51,672 bases of DNA from Opitutales bacterium (GTDB taxonomy: Bacteria > Verrucomicrobiota > Verrucomicrobiia > Opitutales > UBA953), in contig JAGBIL010000024.1 of NCBI GenBank assembly GCA_017935025.1, positions 1-51,672 on the forward strand. Direction: 5' to 3'. Both the position numbers and the translations under genes were made by a program. Position 1 is the first letter of the stretch. Each line of letters begins with the position of its first letter. This document shows positions 9,036 to 18,124 of the stretch, in pieces. Below the pieces are notes generated by a model. The model did no database searches. It was given only the letters and a program-made list of their open reading frames with translations, and was not told where the DNA came from.

Positions 9036-9073
9036 GTTGACAATAATCACCACCACAGTGGCGTTTTTTCATT
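9036..9073 (+). promoter_or_regulatory. Upstream element copied from an IdeS-like gene
   Basis: TTGACA at 9037-9042 begins a block up to the ATG at 9074 that closely matches the upstream region of the IdeS-like gene (697-660, minus strand). A second TTGACG overlaps it at 9031. As at the other copy, no convincing -10 box or Shine-Dalgarno sequence is present at standard spacing, so the role of the conserved block is open. Confidence 0.45.
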
Positions 9074-9967
9074 ATGAGACACGGTCACACGACATTCCGC
9101 TACGCGGCACTCCTCTCTTTCGCAGTGTCCGCATTCTCCCTTTTCATCCTTTCCTCCTTCGCGGGAACGAAAACCATCTTTGAGTCCGGCGGGACCATCG
9201 AGCCCGGCTGGAGCGACGTAAATAAAATCAATAAAGAAAGACAACAAATCATGAAAAAGTACGAACAAAAACCCCTGCGCTACGACATGAGCGCCCTCGA
9301 GCCTCATATGCAGAAATGCACGCTTGAGTTTCACTACGGCAAGCACCACGCGGCGTATATCGCAAACCTGAATGCGGCGCTCGAAAAGACACCGGAGTTT
9401 GAAGCCCCCGAATGTCCGGCGCGCCTCGTTCATCACCTCCATCACGTTCCCGAAGCGATTCGCACGGCGGTGCGCAACAACGGCGGAGGGCACTTCAACC
9501 ACTCGTTTTTCTGGAAATGCCTCACGCCGAACGGGCAGGGCGCTCCCTTGGGCGAACTTGCCAAGGCGATCGACCGCGACTTCGGCTCGTTTGACGCGTT
9601 TCGGGAAAAATTTGAAGCGACGGCAATGTCGCACTTCGGCTCTGGTTGGGCTTGGCTGATTTTGAAAAAAGATGGCAAACTCGCTGTTTGTTCAACCCCG
9701 AATCAGGACTGCCCGCTGATGCCGGAAAGCGTCGTTCCGGGCATCGAACGCGGTCGCCCGATTCTCGCGCTCGACCTCTGGGAACATTCCTTCTATTTGC
9801 AGTATCAAAACCGGAAAGCGGATTACATCAAGTCGTTTTGGAAACTTGTTGATTGGGAACAAGCCGAAAAAGTTTACCAAAAAGCACTTGCGCATCGCCT
9901 TGCTAAGGCGGAAGGGAAAAAGGACGGTTGTTGCTGCTCCCAAGAAAAACAAGGATGCATGATTTAA
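9074..9967 (+). CDS. sodA: Mn/Fe superoxide dismutase with captured signal peptide
   Basis: The frame from ATG 9074 codes for 297 residues. Residues 1-30 are a signal peptide ending SSFA, and residues 31-51 (GTKTIF...GWSDVNK) match the IdeS-like protein encoded at 659-507, not any dismutase. The dismutase itself starts at the internal ATG 9251 (residue 60). Counted from there, metal ligands are His28, His84 (GGGHFNHSFFW), Asp175 and His179 (LDLWEH), with the Mn-type GGGH and NQDCP signatures. The C-terminus has an odd Cys-rich tail (GCCCSQEKQGCMI). Translation from 9074 would give an exported enzyme; from 9251 a cytoplasmic one. Neither start has a strong ribosome-binding site. The enzyme family is certain; the true start is not. 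Confidence 0.88.
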   Translation: MRHGHTTFRYAALLSFAVSAFSLFILSSFAGTKTIFESGGTIEPGWSDVNKINKERQQIMKKYEQKPLRYDMSALEPHMQKCTLEFHYGKHHAAYIANLNAALEKTPEFEAPECPARLVHHLHHVPEAIRTAVRNNGGGHFNHSFFWKCLTPNGQGAPLGELAKAIDRDFGSFDAFREKFEATAMSHFGSGWAWLILKKDGKLAVCSTPNQDCPLMPESVVPGIERGRPILALDLWEHSFYLQYQNRKADYIKSFWKLVDWEQAEKVYQKALAHRLAKAEGKKDGCCCSQEKQGCMI

Positions 9968-10023
9968 CCGTTCCCGTCACGGGAATCGGAAAATAAAAAC
10001 GATTCACAGTCAAACTTCCTTGG

Positions 10024-10060
10024 GCGTTCCCGAAAAGAAAGGCGGGAACGCTTTTTTTTT
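10024..10060 (+). terminator. Terminator built from two facing octamers (after SOD)
   Basis: GCGTTCCCG (10024-10032) and CGGGAACGC (10043-10051) form a perfect 9-bp stem followed by nine T (10052-10060). The stem is an inverted pair of the octamer that is over-represented throughout the window. Confidence 0.88.
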
Positions 10061-10315
10061 GACTACGGAATGCACGTATTTGTTTTTTAAGACCAAAATA
10101 AAAAGCTCTCCCTCTTTTTAAGAGGGAGGGGATCGCACGCGGAGCGTAACGGTGAGGGCGTTCCCGGGCGGGAACGCAAAACCTCTCTCGGAGCCACAAA
10201 GACACGAAGTTTTTATTTGTCGGAGAAATAGACTCCGGCCGCCTCCGTGAGGCTTTCGAGCTGTTTCGCACACAGATTCACATCGATTCACACGGAATTG
10301 TTTTTTTAGGGAACT

Positions 10316-10473
10316 CAGAGCCTCGGAGAGGCGTTATGTACTAAAACCCTTCCGCGAGCGCGGGAACGCCGTCCGCTTTCTCAAAGCCTCGGAGAGGCGT
10401 TATGTTCTAAAACCCTGCGCGTAAGCGTAGGGTAGGGAACGAAAAAAAACAACGAGCCTTGGAAAGGCGAAAC
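10316..10473. repeat. 35-bp direct repeats with small hairpins
   Basis: Copies at 10316-10350 and 10382-10416 differ at only two positions (core AGCCTCGGAGAGGCGTTATG, then TACTAAAACCCT or TTCTAAAACCCT), 66 bases apart. A degenerate third copy (GAGCCTTGGAAAGGCGAAAC) follows at 10454-10473. Each contains GCCT(C)GGAGAGGC, a small self-complementary hairpin. The spacing and only three copies do not fit a CRISPR array. Confidence 0.7.
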
Positions 10474-10872
10474 AAAGCCGAATGATGTGCGGAGATCGGT
10501 TCCCGCGTTCCCGCCGCGTGTTGTACACTTTCAGCGTGCAGGCTTTTTGTCATTTTTCGTAGAGCGGCGACTCGCTTTGCTCGCTTGCCCTCGCTGACCG
10601 ATTGCGCTCCCTCGGGGCTTGTTTTTACCCCAAAAAATAAAAAAATGCGGGAACTCGTGAAAATTCGACGACTAAATAAATTTTTTTGGGGTTCCCGAAC
10701 ACCGAAGATTTCTCCGAAATTGCCCGCGTTCCCGCATAGACACTAATCTGAAAAATGTCTACAAAATAGTGGGAAATAGGAGATTTCTGGCTCATTTCTA
10801 CTTGCGGGAACGACAAAAAAAAAACTATGATGTGGAAAACCCCAAACAACAACCCCATCTAATCTATTGAGT

Positions 10873-13659
10873 ATGAAACCCTCAAAATTCTTCCTTTCTA
10901 CCCTTATCGCCGCTTCCGCCATGACCGCTACCGCGTACGCGGAAAATTTAACGGCAACGACGGATGCACAAATTTCCGAGTCGAAGACTTACGATGTCGT
11001 GAATGTCACGTCTACAGCTACTGTTACGGTTGATAAAGGAGCTGTTCTTACGACAACACGTTATACGGGGGTGGATGCTGATCGTGCTACGACGACGCTG
11101 AATATTGACGGAACGATGACGGTCTTGGGTGGCGCGACAAATGGACAATCCGGATCTGCGGGAAGTTTCAATATCGCACACTGGTCTGCTACAGGGACGG
11201 TAAATGTGAATGGAACCTTAAATCTCAATTCCGGAATTTCTGTGAAAGATGGTTATGGCGTATTGGAAATTAATAGCGGCGGTGTTGTGAACTTCGTTGA
11301 CGGTATTCACTTCGCGGGACAGGGAGGGAGCATTACGTTGTCGTTAAATTCGGGAGGGCGAATGAATGTTGGAGCCAATGGAATTGATGCAACAACGAAT
11401 GCATCATGGTTATCTTGGGGCGGATATAACACAACGGTGGACGTTTTGATCAAAGGGGGAACTGTCGGCATCCTGGGAACAGCAGATGAGGAAGCGTCTT
11501 GGTCTTCGAGTAGAAATTTTTTATTAGAAGGAAGTGTTATATTTGATACGACGAAATACATTATGGCGGCAGATGGTAATTCGTCGGCTGCTGCTTTGGA
11601 CTCGGACTCGTTTCAATACGGAAATATTGCACTTTCGGGGAATATTTCTATGACGAACGCTGTTACTGTTGTAGGGGAAGGGACGCTTGATCTCTCCGAG
11701 GCAACGGTTGTGCTTGATTATGGAATTTTATCGACTCTCGCATCCAGTGGTTTCGATACAGCGGAAAGTGGACAGCAGACGGTTAATTTAAGTCTTACTG
11801 TCGCGCAGGGGGCGGGATCGGTTTCCGGACTAACAGCGAGCAAGGTTTCTTTCTACGGAGTTGAGGCTGGCACTATATCTGAGGATTTTAAAACCGCGTC
11901 GTTCGGGTTCGACGTGTACAATATCGCTGCCGGCGATACAAGAACTTCCGAGGAGGTTGGTACTTCTTCTTTCGTACATATCGCAGCCGAGGGGACATTG
12001 GATCTCGGAGAAACAGAAGAATCGGTGTCCCTTAATAACGTTGTTGGGGATGGAAGTGTTAAAATTGTCAGCTCTGCCGATGGTCATGCTGTTTCTGTGG
12101 TTCTCTCTGAAGAGTTTACCGGAACTGTGGATTTTACGGGAAAATTTAACACGGGAATGGCTAGCATAGCGCGTGGTGCAACACTTGCGCTTTCTAAGTC
12201 ATCAGAAAGCTATGCGAGTTTGTGGGGGGACGGTACGCTTGTGTGTGATGTCCTTTTCAAAACGGATTATCAAATAGGGGACACTACGTCGACGACGATC
12301 GGATTTACGGGGAGCGTGGTTGGCGAAGAGGGGACAACGATCACGGTGAATGAGACCGTAAACGGGTACGGGGTTTCGCAGATTGGGACCGCGAATTTTG
12401 ACGGGACTGTGTCCTTTGACAAAGTGAATGTTCGCGGTGTCGCGAATTTTAAAAACTCTGCAACGATTAGGGAATTGCAAAGCTCGGGAACGACAACGAT
12501 TTCCGGCTCAAGGGAGTCTTCGATTACCACGTTAACGAGCACGGGGACGTTGGATATTTCCGGTGGAACGAATACGATTGATACTTTGAACATCTCCGGA
12601 GGAACGACAACGATTTCCGGAGGAACGACGACGGTTGTGAATGATGTTGAGGTGTCCGGAGGGACTTTGATTCTTAGCAGCGGAGGGCAAAATGGACCTC
12701 TTTCCGGAGGGCTGAAGATAGGGCAGAGCGGATTGGTCCGGTTGACTGTCGGCGATGCTACCGGATGGGGAGGAAGCATCAACTCTTTAACCATTCTGGA
12801 GGGTGGAGAGTTGAGAATTGAAACCAATTCGAATGCGGGATCGAACCAGACGTTCAATATGTCTAAGGGTATTATCCTGCAAGGAGGTAAAATCACGGGA
12901 ACGAACGAAAACGGATATTCCAAGTTCGACCTTTATAATGCAGATTCAGGGCTTTCTACATTGGCATCTTCAATAACTGCCGAAATTTCGGCGGCAGTAG
13001 GACTACGTAAGAATGGGACGTTTACGGTTGCGAAAGGCAAAACTGAGAGCGGTGTGGACTTGCTTGTTTCCGGAATGCTTACAAATTATGGTCAGGTTAC
13101 AACGCAATGGTCGGATGCGGAGTCCGCTCTAATAAAACTCGGAGAGGGGACAATGAAGCTGTCCGGAGACAATCAATACTGGTGGACAGGAGCGACGATC
13201 AAAGAAGGAGTCTTGGTGGCGGCGAGCACTTCTGCGCTTGGAACGGGAAAAGTCGCGGTTTCTGCGGGCGCGACGCTGACGTTCGCGACGACGGTTTCCG
13301 GCGTTACGGGAGGAGTCGAGATTAACGAAGGTGCGACGTTTGCGATTGATTTGACCAATTTCGCGCAGACGGTTTCCGAAGGAGATAAAGTCGGGTTTAC
13401 CATTCTTATGAATACAGCCCTTACGTTTAATGGAGCCGACGCAAGTACGTTGACGTCGAATGATATCGATGACAGCTACTTTGATGAGGCGGGCTCGACG
13501 TTGGGATCTTATTCCGATTGGGCTCGTGAATGGGCGTACAACACAGATACCAAGACGCTTTCGCTTACGCTTACAATCCCCGAACCGTCGGCATTCGGAT
13601 TGTTGGCGGGAGTGGGCGCTTTGGTGCTGTGTGTGTCGCGGCGCAAACGCCGTAAATAA
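10873..13659 (+). CDS. Large surface protein with PEP-CTERM sorting signal, autotransporter-like repeats
   Basis: The 928-residue product starts with a signal peptide (KFFLSTLIAASAMTATAYA) and ends with a PEP-CTERM signal: IPEPSAFGLLAG, a hydrophobic helix, then SRRKRRK. The PEP-CTERM tail is known to direct processing by an exosortase, which is not in this window. The body is a parallel beta-helix type, rich in Thr, Ser, Gly and Val with recurring TISGGTTT/LDISGGTNTI units (about residues 540-610), and a passenger-like GEGTMKLSGDN...TGATIKEGVLVAASTSALGTG block near residue 760, as in autotransporter-associated repeats. I chose ATG 10873; no Shine-Dalgarno sequence is visible. GC content and codon use are lower than in neighbouring genes and it contains only about two copies of the octamer, suggesting different origin or selection. 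Confidence 0.85.
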   Translation: MKPSKFFLSTLIAASAMTATAYAENLTATTDAQISESKTYDVVNVTSTATVTVDKGAVLTTTRYTGVDADRATTTLNIDGTMTVLGGATNGQSGSAGSFNIAHWSATGTVNVNGTLNLNSGISVKDGYGVLEINSGGVVNFVDGIHFAGQGGSITLSLNSGGRMNVGANGIDATTNASWLSWGGYNTTVDVLIKGGTVGILGTADEEASWSSSRNFLLEGSVIFDTTKYIMAADGNSSAAALDSDSFQYGNIALSGNISMTNAVTVVGEGTLDLSEATVVLDYGILSTLASSGFDTAESGQQTVNLSLTVAQGAGSVSGLTASKVSFYGVEAGTISEDFKTASFGFDVYNIAAGDTRTSEEVGTSSFVHIAAEGTLDLGETEESVSLNNVVGDGSVKIVSSADGHAVSVVLSEEFTGTVDFTGKFNTGMASIARGATLALSKSSESYASLWGDGTLVCDVLFKTDYQIGDTTSTTIGFTGSVVGEEGTTITVNETVNGYGVSQIGTANFDGTVSFDKVNVRGVANFKNSATIRELQSSGTTTISGSRESSITTLTSTGTLDISGGTNTIDTLNISGGTTTISGGTTTVVNDVEVSGGTLILSSGGQNGPLSGGLKIGQSGLVRLTVGDATGWGGSINSLTILEGGELRIETNSNAGSNQTFNMSKGIILQGGKITGTNENGYSKFDLYNADSGLSTLASSITAEISAAVGLRKNGTFTVAKGKTESGVDLLVSGMLTNYGQVTTQWSDAESALIKLGEGTMKLSGDNQYWWTGATIKEGVLVAASTSALGTGKVAVSAGATLTFATTVSGVTGGVEINEGATFAIDLTNFAQTVSEGDKVGFTILMNTALTFNGADASTLTSNDIDDSYFDEAGSTLGSYSDWAREWAYNTDTKTLSLTLTIPEPSAFGLLAGVGALVLCVSRRKRRK

Positions 13660-13694
13660 TCCCGATAAGTAATTAATTTATAATTACAGTTGTG

Positions 13695-13730
13695 CGTTCC
13701 CGTGACTTCGGTTTCGGGAACGTTTTTTTT
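13695..13730 (+). terminator. Terminator built from two facing octamers
   Basis: CGTTCCCG (13695-13702) pairs with CGGGAACG (13715-13722), followed by eight T. It ends the PEP-CTERM gene transcript 35 bases after its stop. Confidence 0.88.
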
Positions 13731-13987
13731 GGGGGGCGTTCTATCCCCAAGTTTTCGCTTGCGTCGCATGGGGTTACGGAAGTCACGCTCCTCGGGGGCT
13801 TTAGCTTTCCCCGAATCAAGAAAAGAGAACTTTCTTTTGCTTTTGTTCCTTTCCGGTAAAAAAACTCTGTGCTTCTGTGGCTCTGTGAGAAAATTTCTGC
13901 TCAGGAATGACGTGCACCTCACGGGGACGACAGGATTGTCGCCCCTCCACAAAAAACACTGAGTCTTTGTGTCTTTGAGAGGGGATT
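13731..13987. repeat. Spacer with repeat-family sequence, no gene
   Basis: Around 13858-13890 lies AAAAAACTCTGTGCTTCTGTGGCTCTGTGAG and at 13960-13983 TGAGTCTTTGTGTCTTTGAG. Related text appears near 10187-10206 (reverse) and 18055-18084. These look like members of one dispersed spacer repeat family. No coding sequence is supported. Confidence 0.45.
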
Positions 13988-14542
13988 TTATTCGACACTG
14001 CGAGCGGCGCGGGTCGCCGCTGCGAGGGAAAATTCGCAACCGCAGTAGCATTGACGGTAAATACCAAGGGCGGCGGAGAGCTCCATGGTGCGCTTGAAAC
14101 CGTCTTTTTTCTTAAAGTCGATCTCGAGAAAATGTTCGGGATCAATACTTTTTCCGACCTCAAAAATCACTTTCGAGGGCTTGTAGCGGCTGACGGAGAG
14201 CGTTGTCGTGAATCCCTCGCAGGCGTGTTCCCGCATCGCTGCCGACGCGCGCAATAGCGAGTAGCGGAAACAGCGCGGGCAGCGTGCGCCGCGCTCGGGC
14301 TCGGCTTCAAATCCGCGAGCGACGCGTTCCCGCCAGTCGGCGTGGTCGGGCGCATCGACAATCAGCGGAACTCGATAATGTGCGGCGAGTGTTTCGAGCC
14401 CTTCCAAGCGGCGCAAAAATTCTTCGTGCGGGTAAATATTGGCGTTGGAGTAAAAGAGAATCACTTCGTCTCCGCGCGCAAGCAGGAGATCGACACAATG
14501 TGCGGCGCAAACACCGCAACAGGCATGAAGAAGAATTCTCAT
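13988..14542 (-). CDS. queH: Epoxyqueuosine reductase QueH
   Basis: The 184-residue protein has the QueH (DUF208) cysteine pattern: HACCGVCAAHC at residues 7-17, CPRCFRYSLLRAS in the middle and QCYCGCEFS near the C-terminus. These ligate an iron-sulfur cluster and metal in the enzyme that performs the last step of queuosine synthesis in tRNA. The SRYKPSK segment is also typical. It is the last gene of the minus-strand run lptD-scpA-queH, 91 bases after scpA across a hairpin-forming spacer. Confidence 0.88.
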   Translation of the reverse strand: MRILLHACCGVCAAHCVDLLLARGDEVILFYSNANIYPHEEFLRRLEGLETLAAHYRVPLIVDAPDHADWRERVARGFEAEPERGARCPRCFRYSLLRASAAMREHACEGFTTTLSVSRYKPSKVIFEVGKSIDPEHFLEIDFKKKDGFKRTMELSAALGIYRQCYCGCEFSLAAATRAARSVE

Positions 14543-14551
14543 GTTCCGTGA

Positions 14552-14632
14552 GCATCAGGCATCGGGCTTCAAACATCAAGCAAACACTTTAACGGATTTC
14601 GTCCGGAGCTTGATGCTTTGTGCTTGAAGCCG
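14552..14632. repeat. Inverted repeat between scpA and queH
   Basis: CATCAAGC (14574-14581) pairs with GCTTGATG (14608-14615), and GCTTCAA (14566-14572) with TTGAAGC (14624-14630). There is no T run on either side, so it is not an obvious terminator. Similar GCATTAAGC-type text occurs before argH (35778-35808). Confidence 0.5.
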
Positions 14633-14633
14633 T

Positions 14634-15512
14634 TTAAATTCCGAGGTCGAGTTCGGCATCGTCTTGAAGTTCCGACGGGAACGGATCGCTGCCGTCTTCC
14701 CGCGCATCGCAGTAAATTTCGGCGAAAACTTCGTCTTGCCGCACAATGATTTGTCCGAGTCTTGCCAGCTCCAAGCACGCGAGGAAGGTGGAAACAAGGA
14801 CGGCGACCGTGAGTTTTTCCGGCAAAAGCGAGGTGAACGAAAAGGATTTTTCCGTGCGAACGCGCTCCAGAATGTCTTCCATGCGTTGTGCGATGGTGAC
14901 GGAGTCGCCCTGGATTTCTCCGGGCAAAATGCGGTCGGCGAGGCGCTTTAGCACGAGGTTGAAAACGTTCCACAAATCCATGCGCCCCACGGGCGCGATC
15001 GGGCGTTGCTCGGGCGCTTCGTCCGGCGTGATGTTGCGCGTCATGAAGCCTTGGCGCTCGGCGATGAGATCGGCGAGGTGCTCGGACGATTCTTTGAGTC
15101 GCTTGTATTGAATGAGTTGGCGGACGAGCTGCCAGCGCGGGTCGAGCTCTTCGTCCTCGTTCCCGCCGAGTTCGTTTTTATCGGGAATTGTTTCGCTACT
15201 CGGGAGGAGAACGCGGCTTTTGATGTACATGAGCGTTGCCGCCATGACAAAAAACTCACCTGCGATGTCGAGATTCATACGTTCGTTCCCGCGTAGAATT
15301 TCGAGGTATTGCTTGGTGACGGATTCGATCGGAATGTCGTAAATGTCGATTTCGTTTTTCCGAATCAGAAAAAGGAGCAAATCGAGCGGACCTTCAAAGC
15401 GGGAGAGGCGAATGACGGGCGCTTCGTCTTCGAGCAAGCCGTCTCGGATTTTGGCGTCGCGAAAGTAGGGAAACTCGGATCCGGCTTCGGGAATGGGGGG
15501 CGTTTCGCTCAT
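14634..15512 (-). CDS. scpA: Segregation and condensation protein A
   Basis: From ATG 15512 the product is 292 residues and shows the ScpA N-terminal domain that binds the SMC head: RLSRFEGPLDLLLFLIRKNEIDIYDIPI, then ITKQYLEIL-like VTKQYLEILRG and the MAATLMYIKSRVLLP helix. The C-terminal winged-helix part (about 205-280) is present. It works with SMC and ScpB in chromosome condensation; scpB is not adjacent. A GTG at 15530 is an alternative start. It begins 22 bases after the lptD stop. Confidence 0.9.
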   Translation of the reverse strand: MSETPPIPEAGSEFPYFRDAKIRDGLLEDEAPVIRLSRFEGPLDLLLFLIRKNEIDIYDIPIESVTKQYLEILRGNERMNLDIAGEFFVMAATLMYIKSRVLLPSSETIPDKNELGGNEDEELDPRWQLVRQLIQYKRLKESSEHLADLIAERQGFMTRNITPDEAPEQRPIAPVGRMDLWNVFNLVLKRLADRILPGEIQGDSVTIAQRMEDILERVRTEKSFSFTSLLPEKLTVAVLVSTFLACLELARLGQIIVRQDEVFAEIYCDAREDGSDPFPSELQDDAELDLGI

Positions 15513-15534
15513 CGGGTTTTGCGGGAACACGGCA

Positions 15535-17733
15535 TCAGAACAGCATTAGGCTGGCACCGACGTTGAAACTGAAGTCACTGTCGTCGCCTGCGTTGCGGCG
15601 GTGGCGTACGGAATATTCGATTTCCCAGATGTTTCCGAGGCGTTGCCGCACGCCGTAAATTTGGTCGGTCATTTCGTTGCTCAAATCGTCGAAACGCCAG
15701 TGCGCGAACGCCGCCCAGAACGTATTCAGCCGATAATCAATTCCTGCGTAAAGCTGCCGTGCGCGTGAGTCTCCGTAGGCAGACGGGTAAGGGTTTTTGT
15801 AAAGGTGAATTGTTCCGAAGGAGGCTTTCCAGAGGTCTCCGTCGGTGAGCGTCATGCCGGTTGTCAGGGCATTTGTCGAGAAATCGTAAACGTCCATGCG
15901 ATGCGAGACGTTGAAGCTGATCCACTCTGCGGGCGTAACGGAGAGGTCGATAAAATTATCGGAAAGCGTTCGGGTGTCGCCCGGGCGGTAGGTTTTCCGG
16001 AAATCCTGATAAATATTGAGCTCGATGAGGTCGCGGGACCCGTAGCCGTCGGCTCGGGTTTGGAAGAGATTTTCCAAGCCGATGCGGAAAATGTGCTCGT
16101 CGTAAAGTTGGTCGATGGCGCGATTGTCGGAAAGATCGAGAATCGTCGGACGCGAAAGGTAAATTTCCCGATCGATGGCGGGAATGCGGTGATCGCCGAC
16201 GGTCGGATTGGGAATGTAACGGTATTGGAAAACGGGGCGGAGTATGTGGCGTAAGCCGTTGATGCCCCAAGTTTCGTTGCGGTAGTTGTTGGTGCCCGAA
16301 ATGACAAATTCCATGTCAAACCCGACTTGCCCGAGCGTGCGCGAGTAGGTTTCTTCGGGATTGGGCCCGACGGTTTCGCCGTAGCAGGTCGTCATGATGC
16401 CGAGCACGGGTGTGAACGAACCGAAGTTGCCGAGCTTGATCGGCGCGGTCCAGCCGATGTAAACGTTGGCGCGGGAACTTTCGAGAGCGTCGGGACCGTC
16501 GTTCCCGATTACGCCGTAGCGGAAAAAGTCGTATTGGTCCGAAGATTCTTCCCGCAAAAATGCGTAGGAGGCGCTGAAATGCTGGTAGATTCCGGTTTTT
16601 CCGAGCGGAGTCGGTTGCAAATCAAAACGCAATTCCGGCAGTCGTTGTTGAACGTTTTGGTAATCGTTCAGATGCAGGCGCGTAAATGCGGACGCGTAAA
16701 AATAATCGTCCGGCAAGACAAATTCGACGTAGCTGTCGGGATTTTGGTTTTCGTCGTAAATTTTCGGTCGGAAGTCGCGCATGACTTCAGAATCGCTCCA
16801 TTTGTGAATGGAGGCGGAAACCTCTATACGTTCAAGGTGCTGCTTGTGAAACCAGTCGATGAAACCGCGATGCCCGCCGATGGCGTTCCCGTAGATGTCG
16901 TCTTCGCGGTTTGCGGTGTCGTTGATGTAGCCGGAGCGGAAATGCCCGCGCATTTTCAGCGGGAACGCCGAGTCGTAGGTGTCGTAAGTCGCGGCGGGAC
17001 CGGCGAGCACGCCGGCGCGTTCGTAAAAGTCGAGCAAAACGCCGGGTTCAAATTCGTCCCAAAGCGTCAGGTAGGTTTCCGAGCGGAAATACGTTCCCGC
17101 AGAGCCGCTTTCTCCCGGATTGAACCACACGCGTACGGGCGGGCGGTCAAACCGCATCACGGATAATTCCGGCAAGGGAAGCACGGGAACGCCCGCCACG
17201 CGGAAAACCGAAGACCCAAGGTGGAAATAGTCTTCTTCGGCATCGTAGCCGAGTTTGTCCGTTGTAAACGAAATTGCGGACCAATGCGGTTCACCCAAAT
17301 AAAACGCTGCACCTCGAATTTCGGCAAAATCACGGGATGCCGAAATGCTTTCGCCCTCGAAGAACGCGACATCGCGCCCTCCGCGCACTTTTTTAGAAAC
17401 TAATTTTTGCGCGTTCCCGTCAAATTCCGCCGAGCCGAAAATGAATCGCGAGCCCTGGAAATCCAGAGTTGAGGGAGTCGGGATTTCCGCGGTTTGCGTT
17501 TCCGCGTTGTAAATCATTTCTTCCGTGAGCAGTTGTAACTCTCCGGCGGAAACACGCACGCCTCCGCTCAGGTACTGCATTCCGTTTTCCGCCGAAAGGC
17601 GTATGTCGCCGGCATCGATAATCGTATCCGTTTCCGTGAACGGCGTCTCTCCGGCAAACAGCGTTGCCGCGCCGATAAAAAAGAGCACGGATTGCGAGGT
17701 TATCTTCAGGGAATGAGAGCGTTTTTTAAGCAC
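15535..17733 (-). CDS. lptD: LPS-assembly outer-membrane protein LptD-like
   Basis: The 732-residue protein has a signal peptide (about residues 12-28), an N-terminal OstA-type beta-jellyroll (about 30-170, with IDAGDIRLSAENGMQYLSGGVRV and DFQGSRFIFGSAEFDG) and a long C-terminal beta-barrel (aromatic-rich strands such as YHSLQP-like RLPELRFDLQPTPLG and ASYAFL), ending in Phe as barrel proteins do. LptD inserts lipopolysaccharide into the outer leaflet. This shows a true outer membrane and, with the GT9 gene at 26 kb, LPS synthesis. It heads the lptD-scpA-queH run. Sequence is divergent from the proteobacterial protein, so the exact substrate could differ. Confidence 0.82.
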   Translation of the reverse strand: MLKKRSHSLKITSQSVLFFIGAATLFAGETPFTETDTIIDAGDIRLSAENGMQYLSGGVRVSAGELQLLTEEMIYNAETQTAEIPTPSTLDFQGSRFIFGSAEFDGNAQKLVSKKVRGGRDVAFFEGESISASRDFAEIRGAAFYLGEPHWSAISFTTDKLGYDAEEDYFHLGSSVFRVAGVPVLPLPELSVMRFDRPPVRVWFNPGESGSAGTYFRSETYLTLWDEFEPGVLLDFYERAGVLAGPAATYDTYDSAFPLKMRGHFRSGYINDTANREDDIYGNAIGGHRGFIDWFHKQHLERIEVSASIHKWSDSEVMRDFRPKIYDENQNPDSYVEFVLPDDYFYASAFTRLHLNDYQNVQQRLPELRFDLQPTPLGKTGIYQHFSASYAFLREESSDQYDFFRYGVIGNDGPDALESSRANVYIGWTAPIKLGNFGSFTPVLGIMTTCYGETVGPNPEETYSRTLGQVGFDMEFVISGTNNYRNETWGINGLRHILRPVFQYRYIPNPTVGDHRIPAIDREIYLSRPTILDLSDNRAIDQLYDEHIFRIGLENLFQTRADGYGSRDLIELNIYQDFRKTYRPGDTRTLSDNFIDLSVTPAEWISFNVSHRMDVYDFSTNALTTGMTLTDGDLWKASFGTIHLYKNPYPSAYGDSRARQLYAGIDYRLNTFWAAFAHWRFDDLSNEMTDQIYGVRQRLGNIWEIEYSVRHRRNAGDDSDFSFNVGASLMLF

Positions 17734-18124
17734 GATTTATAAAAATTAAACTTGTCGAGAATCCTAATGATTTAGCGGAAAGTTGAAAGAGAAAACTCTG
17801 GGCAGGGCTCGCCGGTTCCGAATCCCAAATCGCGAATTCCGAATAAAAAAATCCGTGTGTTTTGTTTGTCCCGAGAGGAAAAAAAACGATGCGGGCGGCG
17901 ACCCGTAGATTCTTTGCGCACTTTCTGCGCTTGTTCTTATCGGGAAAAAGGGGAAGGAAGACGTTTCTGCCGTTCCCGCGAGACGGACGACTTTTCGCGG
18001 AAACGCCATGTCGTTCCCGTGGTGATGAAGCCCCGGAGGTATTCACTTCAATAAAAACTCTGTGGCCGGGTGGCTCCGTGAGGTTTTTTGCGCGCTCGGG
18101 TAAGGCGCTTGTGCCGCGCGCTCA
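17734..18124. other. 391-base spacer without a supported gene
   Basis: The start holds AT-rich sequence that could carry the lptD promoter on the minus strand. The 18055-18084 segment (AACTCTGTGGCCGGGTGGCT...) belongs to the spacer repeat family also seen near 10190 and 13860. Two octamers lie at about 17973 and 18012. No tRNA fold or coding frame is convincing. Confidence 0.5.

Larger units (their letters stand above)
9968..10872. other. 905-base spacer without a supported gene
   Basis: Apart from the SOD terminator and the 35-bp repeats, this stretch holds an inverted pair of octamers at 10160-10177 (GCGTTCCCGGGCGGGAACGC), a hairpin CTCCCTCTTTTTAAGAGGGAG near 10108, a GGAGCCACAAAGACACGAAG repeat-family member near 10190, and ACACTTTCAGCGTG (10525-10538), also present at 5187-5200. 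Open frames here are short and lack coding character. Confidence 0.6.

Noticed and set aside
10316..10473. CRISPR array
   Set aside because: Only two good repeat copies plus one degenerate, with unequal spacers and no cas genes in the window.
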